Assembly: GCF_020379485.1 (NCBI RefSeq) | Contig: NC_063452.1 | Coordinates: 41,283,148-41,347,147, forward strand | DNA length: 64,000 nucleotides | Direction of reading: 5' to 3' | Source of the DNA: Brassica napus | Lineage: Eukaryota; Streptophyta; Magnoliopsida; Brassicales; Brassicaceae | Shown here: one piece after another, positions 33,944 to 46,129 of the stretch | How the letters are laid out: the number at the start of each line of letters is the position of its first letter | Numbering within the stretch: position 1 is the first letter of the stretch | Notes under the pieces: model-generated | The model's database searches: none | Seen by the model: the letters and a program-made list of their open reading frames with translations, nothing else | Told to the model about the DNA's origin: nothing | Made by a program: the position numbers and the translations under genes

Positions 33944-34584
33944 TTTCCTAGTGATAAAAAATTATTTACCAGATCAAGCAAATATTCTAAACAATAGGCC
34001 AAGAGTGTTGGAAAAAATGATGTCATTTCATCCGGACCAGGGGCTTTTTCTGGATGCACCCTAAACAACGCTTGTTTTACTTCATCTTCCATCGCATTCC
34101 TGATCAATCTCTGATTCAACTGAGGAGTGATGGTTGGTGTGATCTCGTATAGGAATCCTTCAAACTCTGAAGGAGAAGTGGCATGAAATAAATCATCAAA
34201 ATTATCTACTGTCCCATTTTCTACTCCTTTGTCCTCTGTTATCCAATGTCCACCTTCATCGTGTAAACCCACAATACTATTTCGAGCCCGGCGTTGTTTC
34301 GATAAAGCTTGATAAAAATTTGTGTTAAAATCCCCTGATGTGTGACAAATATTCTGACTCTTCTGTTGCCAGCAGTCCTCCTCATTTTTGTACGCTTCAT
34401 GTAGTTTCCTAGAGACTTCCACTATTTCCTATTGAGTTCTACTTTCATCTGGCTGTACTTCTTCCAAACCTTTTCGAAGCTCACTAATTTTTTCATTTCC
34501 ATATGGCGGATTATTCTTTCTCCATCGAGCAGTTTCATGACGACAATTACTAAGTTTTGTAAAAACGTTCTCCATACTTCCTTC

Positions 34585-35230
34585 TCATGAATCCGCCTTG
34601 CCTCTACCAATGGATTCTAGTAAACCATCATGTCCAATCATTCTTTTATCAAACATAAATTGACTCTGTCGTATGGGTACCTTATCCTCAAGATAAGCCA
34701 CAACTAGTCTATGATCAGATCCTACCAATCTTAAATATTCTGTGTAAGAACATGAAAATAAAGTATGCCAGTCTTCATTCGCTAATTCTCGATCTAATCG
34801 ACACCGAGTCATTTCTTTTACTCTTCTTCCTTGCCAAGACATTTGATTCCCCGAGCTGGAAATTCCAAAAGTCCACAATTTCTAATCATATTATTAAAAG
34901 ACACGAAAGATTCTGAACTTCTTAAAGGGTCTCCTTGTTTTTCATGATTTTCAGTAATCTCAATTAGATCTCCAATAACAACCCACGGATCCGACCTTGA
35001 TAAGTCATATCTTGCTAATCTTTTCCATATTTGTTTCTGTAATTTTTAAATCGGTTTTCCATATACAAATCTGATGGAAATTGTTTTCCTGAGAATCACA
35101 GCTTCCACGCCTAGCATTTGGTTGCTTCAGTATGAAATATTAACCCGGTATTCTTCGTTATAGTATAAAGATAATCTTCCACTCGTGCTATTTTTATCCA
35201 CCGTAACCAGATTATCAAAACCGAAGTGCG
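34585..35230 (-). pseudogene. LINE endonuclease (EEP) remnant
   Basis: The C-terminal half is readable: LDRELANEDW, YLRLVGSDHRLVVAYL, where S-D-H is the conserved catalytic end motif. The N-terminal half (35230-34880) is readable only across shifts. Confidence 0.8.
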
Positions 35231-35245
35231 ATTGAAATCCCTAAA

Positions 35246-36029
35246 CAAAAACAAAATCATATTTTGTTTCTGACTAAAATAACTTTTTCAACAACTTTAA
35301 AATACCTACAATAATAACTTATCTTATACATTATAATTAGATTTATTTTGGTCAACCATTATAGCTAAATTTTGATTTGTGTTTTAATTATTCGTATAGA
35401 AAAATATTTTGATTAAAACAATATTTATTTATAGTTTCTAGTTGATTTTTTTTTTGTGTTGTTTGCAATAAATAAATTTAATTTTGTTTAAGAAAAAATG
35501 TTGAGTTTAAAAATATAGCAAGCTCAGCTTGTTAGATTCTTATAACCTATTGTGATATTCATATGTTAGAGTTTAATCAAACATTTATTAAATAGACAAG
35601 TATTTTTTATGCATCCAATAATACAATTATTTTGATAACAGTTTCATTTTGTTAATCAAGAATCAAATAAATATTTTTAATTATTCAATAGCAATTTTAA
35701 TTTTAAACAATTAATTTTCAAAAAAATATTTAAAAGTTTATAAGATTTTTTACAAGAAAATGAGATATATTTTCTAAAAGTAAAACAAAAATATATTTAA
35801 AGATATATAAATAAATTTATTAAAAAGAGAAATAACATTATTTTCCTACTAAAAATTGAAAATTCCAAAGACAATTTCATAAATAACACATACTATAAAA
35901 ATCAAAACAATGTTTTTATTTCAGTAAAGATTGGTTGTAAATTCACAGATAATTTTTAATTGAGCTGTATATATTATCTACGATTATTTATACAAATCTT
36001 ATCCTTCGCGTCTTTAAAATGTAAGCTAA
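35246..36029. other. AT-rich DNA, no gene seen
   Basis: About 80 percent A/T by eye, with no coding frame and no repeat end recognised. Confidence 0.6.
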
Positions 36030-36157
36030 ATTACCAGAGGTCATTAGTTTAACTAGAAAAAACTTTAACCATTGTGTAAAAGGTCCTCTGTTCGAAGTGG
36101 GATGAAACTATTATTATATGCTGGGTCTGGAAGGGATTAGGACTATCATGTGGTAGT
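36030..36157 (+). mobile_element. possible SINE-like fragment
   Basis: GTCATTAGTTTAACTAGAA (A-box-like) is followed about 45 bases later by CTGTTCGAAGTGGG (B-box-like), a spacing compatible with a tRNA-derived head. No poly-A or poly-T tail and no duplication were found; the MULE at 36167 interrupts what follows. Confidence 0.3.
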
Positions 36158-36166
36158 TAATTTATA

Positions 36167-37599
36167 GAGTATTTAGCTCTCATATACCTAAAATAAACCA
36201 TAATTAAGAGAATACTATTTCACTGTAGTTAACACTGTTGACAATATGATAATCCAATTATACCCTCCCACTCACGTTCTCTTTTCTCTCTCTCCTATCT
36301 CTGTAAATTTTTCAATAATGATTTTCCTTCTTTTTCTAATTTCTTCAGCCGTAAACAAGATTTAAATGATGTTGCCTTGTGTATTCTCTCCTCCGCTGTT
36401 ATCATTGTCTCCTGCACTTCAAAAAACAGCAGATTAAGTCCAACACGGAGACTGAAAGAAATTCCATGGCATGTGATAGAGAGATATCTTGATTCAAAAG
36501 TTGGTAAAAGAACTAAACATATTGGTCAAGCATATAGTTAGAGAAAGAGTACTTGTAGCTAATATGTAACAAATTAGCTTTGCTGTTTACTGATAAATAT
36601 ATGGTTAGTTGCTACAAACTTGGTTTGTGTGCTGATACATGTTTTCTTATATGTTACCAAACTGTGGTAACGCTAATTGATAAAGGATTGGTTAAATTTT
36701 ACAAAGTATTAGTTGATATATGTTTAGTTACATGTTACAAAGCATGTTGTCGTTTTTTTAAAAGTGACTGGTAAAATATGAAAATAGTTTTTGTTAACTA
36801 ACACATGATATGTTAAATACTACAAAATACGTTAGCGGGATAAACTAATAATTTACTGCTAACATTATATTTACATGGTAGATAACATATTAGATTGATA
36901 TGAATAATTACTACTATGTATGCTATTGATTCGTTTACGTTTTACATATAAGTATAACCTCTAACAAAACATGTATCAGTTGATATATTATCTGGAAGCA
37001 TACTTTTGGATTGGCAAATTATCAACTAACAATTCATATAACACTTTACGATAAAGTTTAACACTTAACATTATTGGTTAACGTACTAGTCATTTACGTC
37101 AAGTTACGAATCATATTGTGCATCTGTTTCCTTAGAACTAGCATCCTTGGAACTAGCACCAGATTGTAAATTCCCTAAGGTCCTCTAATCAGTTGATATC
37201 CATAAGTTCTCCTTTAATTTTCAATATTGGAAGCATAATGGAGAGGTGCACCCAGTGTTTGACGGACGCTTTTCGACAGTGGGGACGATGAATTGATAAG
37301 AAAGAACTTGGTGTATGATTGGCAACGAAACGGTATTGGAAAATTCAGAATAAAATTGATGAATTAGATTTGAGAAGAAGCTATCAGAGTTGATGAAAGA
37401 ATAGAGAAGATATAGTAAGATGAAAAAGATAAATAATGGAGAAGATGATGAAGACTTCTCTTTCTTATTCTTATGTGTCTAATTAAAAAGGGTCAAATAG
37501 TCAGTTTATGTCAATTTTGCTACAGAGAATTTGAGTTTACAGCTATTAGGGTAGTTTCCTAATTTTGTCTTAAGTTAGGCATATTGAGCAAATTGACTC
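36167..37599. mobile_element. non-autonomous Mutator-like element (MULE-C), 9-bp TSD
   Basis: The ends GAGTATTTAGCTCTCATATACC and, reversed, GAGTCAATTTGCTCAATATGCC are imperfect terminal inverted repeats of about 55 bp. A perfect 9-bp target duplication TAATTTATA flanks them (36158-36166 and 37600-37608). The 1.4-kb body has no transposase. It contains a run of degenerate GTTACAAA/GCTACAAA words (36600-36870). The TSD length and long inverted repeats point to the Mutator superfamily. Confidence 0.85.
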
Positions 37600-37608
37600 T
37601 AATTTATA

Positions 37609-38534
37609 ATATAACTGCATTTAAATGGTAAGAAATGTGTTTTTAACATCGAAATTTATTTTTAAAAATATTATAATATATGTGTGATCGAAAAATTCAA
37701 ACCTATGTTGTCACCACGTTTACCAAACCAATTATGTTAATTTAAATCACTACGGCTACTACGGCGGCCACCTTTATCACCACTGCATTATTAAATACCA
37801 AAACAAAGCACCCGCGATGAAGAGTCTAAATCCAAGTTTAGCTTTTCAATTCTAACGGTATGCGGCCGTGAAGGCTCTTAGACTCTAAAATTTGATGATG
37901 TCCATAAAAACTAGAACTCTAAGAATTTGACTTTAAATTTTGAGAACCAATACTTTATGACCAACTTGATCGTAATCACTAATCAGAGTTTATATAATTA
38001 GATCTGAGATCTCAAGAGTATATATAAATCGTTACATATATTACCTTATCTATTAAAATAAAAGTCAAAACTTTTTTCTTGTGTGATTTTTTAAATTGGA
38101 CCATTTCCTAGATATTTATTTTAATGAATTTTATGTATGCATAATAATATCAAAACAATAACTGTGATTGCATTTTAGTCTTTTCTTTCCCAAAACAACT
38201 AATTAAAAGTATTGTTAATGAAATCTTTTCCTGATTTCTTTCCTAAGCATGTCTTTTTCTTGTTTTTATTTTATTTTAAGTGTGATATTTAGTTTTGTTT
38301 ATTTAATTGTAGTTAAAATATAACCATGATTTTAATTGAAAAGAAGAATTATGTTTTTAAATTTCAATTATCATAAACTATTGTTAGAAGTTAAAATTTA
38401 TTTTTGATTTATAAACAAATATTTAAAATTATATAAAATTATATGGTGGTGATAATAACAATTTAACTGATTAATTTCAAAAAAAAAATTTACAAAAAAA
38501 AAATTTGTTAGAAAGATCCGTTTCTATTTCAAAT

Positions 38535-38606
<72 letters not shown>

Positions 38607-39332
38607 AACTTAGTCTATTTCACAAAATTTCTCAAATAATATTTTTAGTACTAAATTATTTTTGAGTATAATGTATTATAGTTTCTTTATAAAAATTAGT
38701 TATTGTTGTTTTCTATTATATAGGTCCATTTTAATTTACTTCCATATCAATTTCAACTTAAGAAATAAAATTAAAAAATTATGTAAAGTAGTATTGTTAA
38801 TAATGTTTTAAAAATAAAATTTGTTACAAAATACACAATTTATCAAATTTATTGTAATAATATATAAGGCACATAAGCATAAGCATTATTGAGTTATATA
38901 ATATATAACACTAAATTCCATTAAGTTATTGATAAATTATGTTATATAAACTAAAATATTATAGTATATAAAGGATCGAGTTTCAAATTAAAATTCACCA
39001 TTGATAAACTTAAACTGTTTTTCTTTGTTCTGATAAAAAAAATTTGGTAAATTTGTTAAGATATTATTACCAATTTTCAAGTTTTTTTACAGAAGTACAG
39101 AGGACACAATAGGCAGAATAATTGAAATGCAACTAAATAGAAGACCTCTAACCTAGTCAATATAGGGACCGACACAACAAGGATAACTGCTAATCAGCCG
39201 ATTCATCAAAATCAGAACAAAATATTTGCCGCAAAAGGAGGAACATAGTTAATTCGAGAGACATAACCCGGTAGAAATTGGCTTGCCCGATGATCCGCTC
39301 TTTTTGAACCCTTTTGCCGCTTGACCTTTAAT
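37609..39332. other. AT-rich DNA with a TA microsatellite, no gene seen
   Basis: (TA)n of about 31 units occupies 38539-38601. The rest is AT-rich with no supported frame; 39100-39330 is less AT-rich and may be an older repeat. Confidence 0.6.
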
Positions 39333-39544
39333 CTACTATGGGACAAAAGGATGAAAAAAAATCTGGCACCACCTAAAGTAATATCCCATAGGACAAGGGA
39401 GTGGTTAATGACAATTTGACCCATTAATGAAATCAATATGAACCCTTGGATCAGAATTCTATGGGATATAACGTGAACCGTCGGATCATTAGAAGAAAAT
39501 GGATCAATATTTACAAGAATGTCATTAATGAAATTCACCCTTAA

Positions 39545-40342
39545 GCCGTCGGATCTTATGTCTTTGTTTTAATCTTGGCCTTCGGATCTCACATCCAAAC
39601 CCTTCTCTCTCGTCTGGGTCTCACAGATGCATTAATCCTTTTTCTTCTTCTTCATTTCTCCTACAACCATACTCAACTACCACGAAAATTCATTATCCTC
39701 ACCAACAAAAGCTTTCTTCTTCAACTCTTCATCCACAAACCTTCACCTCTGTTTTTTGGGGTCTTTCGACATGTTAGGACGCCGTGAAACAGTTCATGTA
39801 CGTCGTCCTTAGTTCTGAAATCGGTTGATAAGTGTAAACTCTCTCCTTCTCTCTCTCTTCTATTTCTCTCTCTCTTTTTATTGTTGTTTGTTTCAGTTTA
39901 GTCATATAAAATGTGTGTTAACCATATGAGTCAGATTATAAAGTTTAATATAATTTGGTTAAAGTATGAAGCATGATATTGTAGAATAAATCGTTTCTGT
40001 CTATGGTACAATAGGTACAACTCTAGTAAAATTGAAAGTAGTAAAACTGGCAGAACTAGTATTACTGATATTGTTCATACTAAACATACCACTAGTAAAC
40101 CTGGTAAAACTTGGAGTAACACATTGAATACATAGTATTGGTACCACTCGTATAACTTATAGTAGTCATGTGCAAAGTTAACATAGTATAACTGGTCTTA
40201 CTAGTATAACTGATAACTACAGTTACATGTAAACTAGTCTAATGATAATATTAGTGTAACTGATATTATTGTAACCGTAGAACTGGTATAACTGAACTAA
40301 CTAATAAATGATAATGTTGGTTTTTAGTCATTTTCAGGAACT
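39545..40342 (+). other. transposase leader with a probable intron full of motif copies
   Basis: A pyrimidine-rich leader (39600-39800) is followed by a T-rich stretch and then, at 40005-40310, by a run of GTATAACT/GTACAACT/ACTAGTAT words. TTTTCAG just before the coding ATG at 40343 is a plausible acceptor, so the array would be intronic. Confidence 0.55.
40005..40310 (+). repeat. MULE-A motif array 1 (forward)
   Basis: Degenerate forward copies of TAGTATAACTAGTACAACT-type words: AGGTACAACTCTAGTAAAA, GAACTAGTATTACTGATATT, ACCACTCGTATAACTTATAG, ATAGTATAACTGGTCTTACT, CTAGTATAACTGATAACTAC. The spacing is irregular. Confidence 0.8.
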
Positions 40343-42709
40343 ATGGATAGTAATGGGTCTGTGGTGATACATTTTGAACATGGTGAAGAGCAACATATTT
40401 CTACACTAGTGATGAAAGGAAGATATGAGGTGATTACTTATTCTCAGTTGGTTGATAGAATAGCCAAGAAAATGAAGATCGATGTAGTTGGGACGAAGCT
40501 TCAGCTGAGTTACTTTCCGCTGGTATTGAATAATAAGAGGCCTTGTTATATCTTGGATGATAAAGATGTTTTAGGATATTTAATGAAGGTAGATAAGAAA
40601 AACCGACGTAGTGTCTTGCATGTGGAGCTTAAGGAAATCGTCTCAGAAAATCAGAGTAACGAGATGTTTTCTATGAATGAGGAAAATCTGAATGATGCCA
40701 GAGCTAATGATGGCATGGTTGGAGTTGGAGAGTTGGAAATTATTCCTCATATTCAGGAGGATGAGTTTGAGCATGAGAAAATCAGTGAAGAGGGTGATGA
40801 AATGTATGATAGGGAGGAGTTGCCGGCTGTTACAGCAGCTGAACCTCATGTTGTCAATTCAGAGTGGGATGATGGCATTGATATGAGTTTGCATCAACAA
40901 TTTGCGACTAGAGAAGAAGTGAGGGATTTAGTGGACAAAGGTGTGCATTCCAATTGTTTTGAGGTTGATATAAAGAAGTCGAATCCTCGGGTTTACATAT
41001 TTAAATGTCGTGAGGCTGGATGCAGATGGTATTTACGAGCTGCAAAGCTGAAGAACTCTGATTTTTTCTCTATCAGAACGTATAGAAAGATGCATACGTG
41101 CTCTCGTGGAGATGCAAGTGTCATGAAGACGAAGAAAAGAGGCAGACCAAGCTTGGTCGCATCAGTGGTGCACTCTGATTATCCCGGCAAATACAAGACT
41201 CCGGATCCAAAGACTCTCATAGATTTGGTGCAGAACAGACTGGGTGTTAAGGTTTCATATTCTACGGCTTTGAGAGGGAAAAATAAAGCTTTGAGTGATT
41301 TGCGTGGTAACCCGGAGGAGAATTTTGCTAGGCCGCCATCTTACTTGTACATGTTACAAAGGATGAATCCTGATACCTTACACGATTAGAAGTGGATGAG
41401 AAGAACCAGTTTAAGTATATGTTCTTTGCGCTCGGAGCTTGCATCGAAGGGTTCAAGGCAATGAGGCAAGTGATAATAATGGATGGAACTCACCTGAAGG
41501 TTGTGTACAAAGGAGTGCTTCGCATTGCGACTGCTCAGGATCCAGATCATCATCATTATCCCCTTGCTTTTGCGGTAGTAGATGGTGAAAAAAATGCAAG
41601 CTGGGAGTGGTTTTTGACTATATTAAAAACTTTGATACCAGATGATCATCAGCTTGTATTTTGTACTGATAGAAACCAAAGCATCATCAAGAAAGTACAC
41701 GAGGTATACCCATTGGCGATCCATGGATATTGCAATTATCACTTGTCTAATAATGTCAGCGGAGCTTGCAGCAATGTTAACAAGAAAGGGGTTGCCAAAA
41801 AAATTAGAAATATTGCTGGTATTTACAGTGAGGTGGAGTTCCGAAAATACTACAGCGATTTCAGGAAAATGTATCCTCAAGCGGCCGAGTATCTAGATGA
41901 CAGTGTTCATGAGACCAAATGGGCAAGATGTAAATTTCCGGGAGAAAGGTACAACATAGACACAACCAACACTGTTGAATCTATCAATGATGTTTTAAAG
42001 GAACCAAGGAAATATGCGTTGTGGCCAATGCTTGATGTGATTGTGGAAAAGAAAACATAATGGTTCAACAAATACCGTCTATTATCTCTACGCGTACCAG
42101 AGAGGCAGATACTAATCCCACATGTCCTTGGGATATTGCATCACATATATCCTACGGCTAAAAAGCTGAAGGTGACCGAGTTAAATACATTTGAAGGTCA
42201 CTACAATGTGCTTGGCGAAGATGGTCATGGTTATTTGGTTGATTTGAGCAACAGAACATGCTATTGTAGGTATTTTGATATTGATCGGTATCCTTGTGTG
42301 CATGCACTTGCTGCCATCATGGCGCGTGGAGAAATGGCTGAACATTATTGTTCTAGGTATTACTGGATGGAGCAGTGGACTTTGGCATATTACAGGACAA
42401 TATATCTAGTGCCTCATCATTCAACATGAGAAAGTTCTGAAATTCCTGAGGAAACCCGATCTCAGGTTGTCTTCCCTCCGTATGTGGAGAAAAAAAAAAG
42501 AAAGACTACAAGTTACTACATTCCCATCTGCCGGAGAATATCAGAGGAAGAGAAAGAAGAAGTTTCCACCATTGATTGGTGAAAACAAAGAAAGTGGCAG
42601 TGATGGCAGTGGCAGTGATAGCAATAGCAGTGGTAGTGACATCAGTGACAGCAGTGGCAGCGAGGGAAATGGGGACGAAGGAGGTGACAACGAAGGAAAT
42701 GATGAATGA
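40343..42709 (+). pseudogene. MuDR/mudrA-type transposase, broken
   Basis: The first 348 codons hold a ubiquitin-like N-terminal region, an acidic linker, and a WRKY/GCM-like zinc domain (C222, C227, H251, C253) as in MuDR transposases, followed by an AT-hook-like KKRGRP at 264-269. After a frameshift at about 41385 comes the catalytic domain: MDGTHLK (first Asp), WEWF, FCTDRNQSI (second Asp), C-N-Y-H-L and TNTVESIN. Next is a SWIM zinc finger CYC-n-CVH near 42260-42302, and finally a Ser/Gly/Asp-rich tail. Breaks are the shift at about 41385, TAA at 42058-42060, TGA at 42427-42429 and a shift near 42500. The gene is dead in this copy but recently so: the frame is otherwise clean. Confidence 0.93.
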
Positions 42710-42829
42710 GTCTTACTTGTTAACTTGTTATGGAACTCGCTTATGTGTTGTGGAACTTATTTATGTGTTGTAGAATTTATTTATGCGTTGTGTTGTTTCA
42801 ATCAGATAATACAGGTGCAACATGGTAAA

Positions 42830-43450
42830 ACTTCATAAAACATAACACTCATATATGTGTTGTCATACTGGTACAACTAGTAAAACTAAAATAGGTTCGA
42901 CTGGTATAACTAGTACAACTATGTCTAGTTTACTAAAATAGGTTCTACTGGTATAACTAGTACAACTATGCAGGTTCTGAAATTTAAATATTCTTTTGGG
43001 CTTTCCATATTAATAAAACAATCAAATAGTCTAATTTTAAAGTGTTTGGATGGGTTTCTTTGTGTTTTGTATTGGCTTTTTTGTTTTTTGGATTTCTAAT
43101 TCCATCACAAAAGTTTGCTTGATCTACCTTATACTTTTAAGGTTTGTTAACTTGTTTGTCCACATATTTTTTGTAAAACATATGTGATAAATATTTTAAC
43201 AATAGTGATGATTTCATTGTATCCGGAAAAACACATGTAAACATAAATAAATGGTACAACTTAGATAATGGTATTTTTTCTTTGGTACAAGTAATATTTT
43301 CAGGTTTCACTGCCAAAGTACAACTCTGTACAAACTAGTATATCTGAATAACTAGTACAACATTGTGCAAGCCAGTATAACTAATAAACTAGTACAACTT
43401 TGTAGAAACCAGTATAACTAAATAACTAATACAACTTTATGTGCATAATG
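42830..43450 (+). repeat. MULE-A motif array 2 (forward)
   Basis: ACTGGTATAACTAGTACAACT-like words occur in direct orientation, two of them nearly identical near 42900 and 42950, with more at 43320-43440. The AT-rich stretch between them (43090-43250) is also present in MULE-B. Confidence 0.85.
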
Positions 43451-43489
43451 TGTTTCAGATAAGTGGATTCCTAGATAAGTCCTACACGT

Positions 43490-43600
43490 TTTAATTCAAC
43501 ACTAGTTGTACTAGTTTTTCTAGTTGTACTAATTTTATATTTTTTGGCATAGTTGATGCAGTTTTACTTGTTCTAGTTTCCCGTAAATGTAACCTGTTCA
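43490..43600 (-). repeat. MULE-A motif array 3 (reverse)
   Basis: Here the words read AGTTGTACTAGTTTTTCTAG and AGTTGTACTAATTTT, the reverse complement of the previous arrays. The switch lies between 43440 and 43495. Confidence 0.8.
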
Positions 43601-44154
43601 ACCACCAAATCAATTACACACATACAAGTTTGGATTTAGGTTTTAAAACACACACACATACAAGTTTTAGGTTTTAAAACACACACATACAAGTTTGGAT
43701 TTAGGTTTTAAAACAAACACATACAGGTTCCAAAAACAACAACATAGTTTAGCACTTTGCCAAATCAGTTTGGCGTAAAAGGAGACCTCAACAAATGAGA
43801 ACGCTTGGGCACCCTCTTTGGCATCTCATCAACTCCAACCAAAGCTGCCTCCTCTAAAGCATCATCAACTCCAACCTCACCTTCCTTCTCTAAGGCATCA
43901 TCAACTCTAACCTCACCTTCCTTCTCCAAAGCATCATCATCATCCACAACCTCATTTGTCTTGTCCGCAACAGCTTTTTCCGCAGCAGCCTTCTCAAATC
44001 TCACTGCAGTGTCTGCCATAATTTGAAGTGTAGATTGCTCATCTCCATCATCATCAAATCTCTCTTCAGTATCTACATTGAACAAAAATACATCCTGACT
44101 TAGATCATCATCATTAAAAAATATAATTTGAACTTATATGTTATCATGACTTAC

Positions 44155-44996
44155 CTTGCATCAACTTCTCAGCCTCTGCCTCGATCTGTTTCTCACCATC
44201 TTTCTCACCATCCTTCTCAGCCTCTGCCTCAATCTGTTTCTCACCATCCTTCTCAGCCTCTGCCTCATCACCATCCTTCTCAGCCTCTGCCTCATCACCA
44301 TCCTTTTCACCATTGTCCTCGCCCTCCTTATCAGCCTCATAATCATCCAAGCCCTACTTCTCAGCCTCTTCATCACCCTCCTTATCACCATGCTTCTCAG
44401 CCTCTTCATCACCCTCCTTATCACCATGCATCTCAGCCTCTTCATCACCATCCTTATCTCTTCTTCTGCCTCCTGAAGCATATCCGGTTTCAGCTTCACC
44501 AAACTGGAATGGCCAACTTTCTCTCTGAATCTTGTCTTGTTCCAACTCCTCTACTTTTGCTGCTAGAAGACGAATTGTTTCGTCTCTCAATGCAAATCCA
44601 TCGTCCATTCTTTTGTTCAACTTCAACTATAATTCTCTTAAAACTCTCACGACCTGCCTCGCTCCCTGCCTCGCCCCCTACTTCAACTCCTGCCTCGCCT
44701 CCTGCCTCTCCCCCTGCCTTGCCTCCTGCCTCGCCCCCTGCCTCGCCCCCTTCCTCACCTCCTTCCTCACCTCCTGCTTGCTCTTGTTGCTCTCGGGTTC
44801 TCACATCCATCTCGAATAGATCCGGCCAGAAAATTTTACTCCCTGGTTCTAGTAGAATCTTGTTCCAACTGTCAACAACTCTGTATGGCGTATCTGAATC
44901 ATCTATCAGCTCCAAGTCTTCATAAGTCCCTTCATCCATTATTTCATACAAAAGGTCTGCTTCATATCCTTGTGGTTCCAAAATATTGATAATCTC
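44155..44996 (-). repeat. acidic Glu-rich repeat exon (coding low complexity)
   Basis: On the minus strand the exon encodes runs such as EEGGEEGGEAGGEAGGKAGG, KHGDKEGDEEAEK units and AEAEKDGDEAEAEKDGEK units. The plus strand shows the matching CCTCGCC/CATCACC repeats. Unit lengths differ (about 12, 42 and 33 bases), so several separate expansions occurred. Confidence 0.85.
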
Positions 44997-45325
44997 CTGA
45001 AATATGACCAACAACAAATTACACATTTAATTAACTATGAACTTGAAGAAAATGACATAAACAACACTTAAAAAAATTATAAGCTTTTACCTTTGTGTTT
45101 CCTAGCGTCCGATAAATCATGTCAAGTGGAAATCATGTTGTTCCGGTCTTCTTGAACTTCCATTTGCACATTCTTGGACAACCATCAAGACAGATTGGAA
45201 CAGGCTCTCTGAATCTTTCTCTAAGGACAGGGATACATTCAAATGCTACTATCTGCACATCATTTCACACAATCACATTAGTTATATTATAACAAATATG
45301 CGTATGAAAAATACAATTCATATAC

Positions 45326-46081
45326 CTCCAAAGGGTTGATAAACCCAGGAAATACCCATTGTGCCTTCTCTGGGATCCCATCACGAAACTGATCCCTCAC
45401 ATGAAAAATCTCCTTCATGCAATCATCAAATGTGTAACGGCCCCATGGAAATTCGGTGCAAAACTCCAGATCTTCTGCTGCTTGGAGAATGAAATACTCA
45501 ATGAAGTATCCTCCTTTTGACCTTCCTCTTAAAACTCTAGCCCGAAAGTAAAGAACCGCCATCCTCAGATGATCGCCACTACCATCAAACTTCATCTTCT
45601 GAACTTTCTCTAAGACATCCGCTTCTGTCACTTGCAGACCCTTTTCCTTCCCATCTTTTGTCTTCTTCACCTTAAAATGCTTTCTCGCAAACTTCATGCT
45701 CCCTATGCTCGGATAGTTTTCTGGATATGAGTGGCAGTATAAACCAGAGAGGAGGTTATGTTCCCTGATGGAGTATCTAATTGGAACACCGTTTACCCCA
45801 AACCAAGCTTGTCGATCCTTTCCTGTATGCATAGTACGAAGTAGCAACATCCACAATCCCATCACTTTTCTTGTTGGGGTACAATCCATGTGGAATATAT
45901 GCTTGAACTGAGGATGATCCTGAAACCAACTCTTCTCTGAGGCCTCAAACTTTTCAATCGTCTTCAGAAAATCGTGTTGATGGCACCTTGAGGAGAGCTT
46001 GAAACCATTTCCATAGTCGCTCGGTTTGAAGAAAAAACCAGCAGGTTTGTCAGCTTCTACGGTCATATCATCCCTCTCAAC
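45326..46081 (-). pseudogene. DUF1985 domain exon (open in this copy)
   Basis: This 252-codon exon is fully open, starts just after an acceptor (TTTTTCAG) and ends at a GTATATG donor. Aromatic and charged residues typical of DUF1985 are spread along it: PSDYGNGFKLSSRCHQHDFL, LLSGLYCHSYPENYP, AVLYFRARVLRGRSKGG, FPWGRYTFDDCMKEI. The strength of conservation compared with the broken exons suggests that it was under selection until recently. Confidence 0.85.
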
Positions 46082-46129
46082 CTGAAAAACACAAACAAAA
46101 TACACTGAATAAATAACTAAGTTATACAA

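Larger units (their letters stand above)
31484..35245 (-). mobile_element. LINE relic (endonuclease, reverse transcriptase, RNase H)
   Basis: On the minus strand from about 35245: endonuclease (GDxxEITENHEKQG near 34990; NQMSWQGRR, GSDHRL at 34878-34680), linker (34610-33930), reverse transcriptase (33943-33700 with I-C-L-I-P-K and RPISLCNVGYKIISK; 33671-33477 with SKAYDRVEW), further pieces (33256-33008) and RNase H (about 31883-31484, GQGWYSTLEG, R-T-Q-N-T). The order is that of plant L1-type LINEs with a terminal RNase H. Each piece is separated from the next by stops or shifts. The start of the endonuclease and the 3' tail are missing. Confidence 0.9.

Noticed and set aside
36580..36774. 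64-codon plus-strand frame
   Set aside because: It lies in the motif-rich interior of MULE-C and has no domain or splice context.
44128..44925. 265-codon plus-strand frame rich in Pro, His and Ser
   Set aside because: It is the antisense shadow of the acidic repeat exon of the DUF1985 gene on the minus strand.
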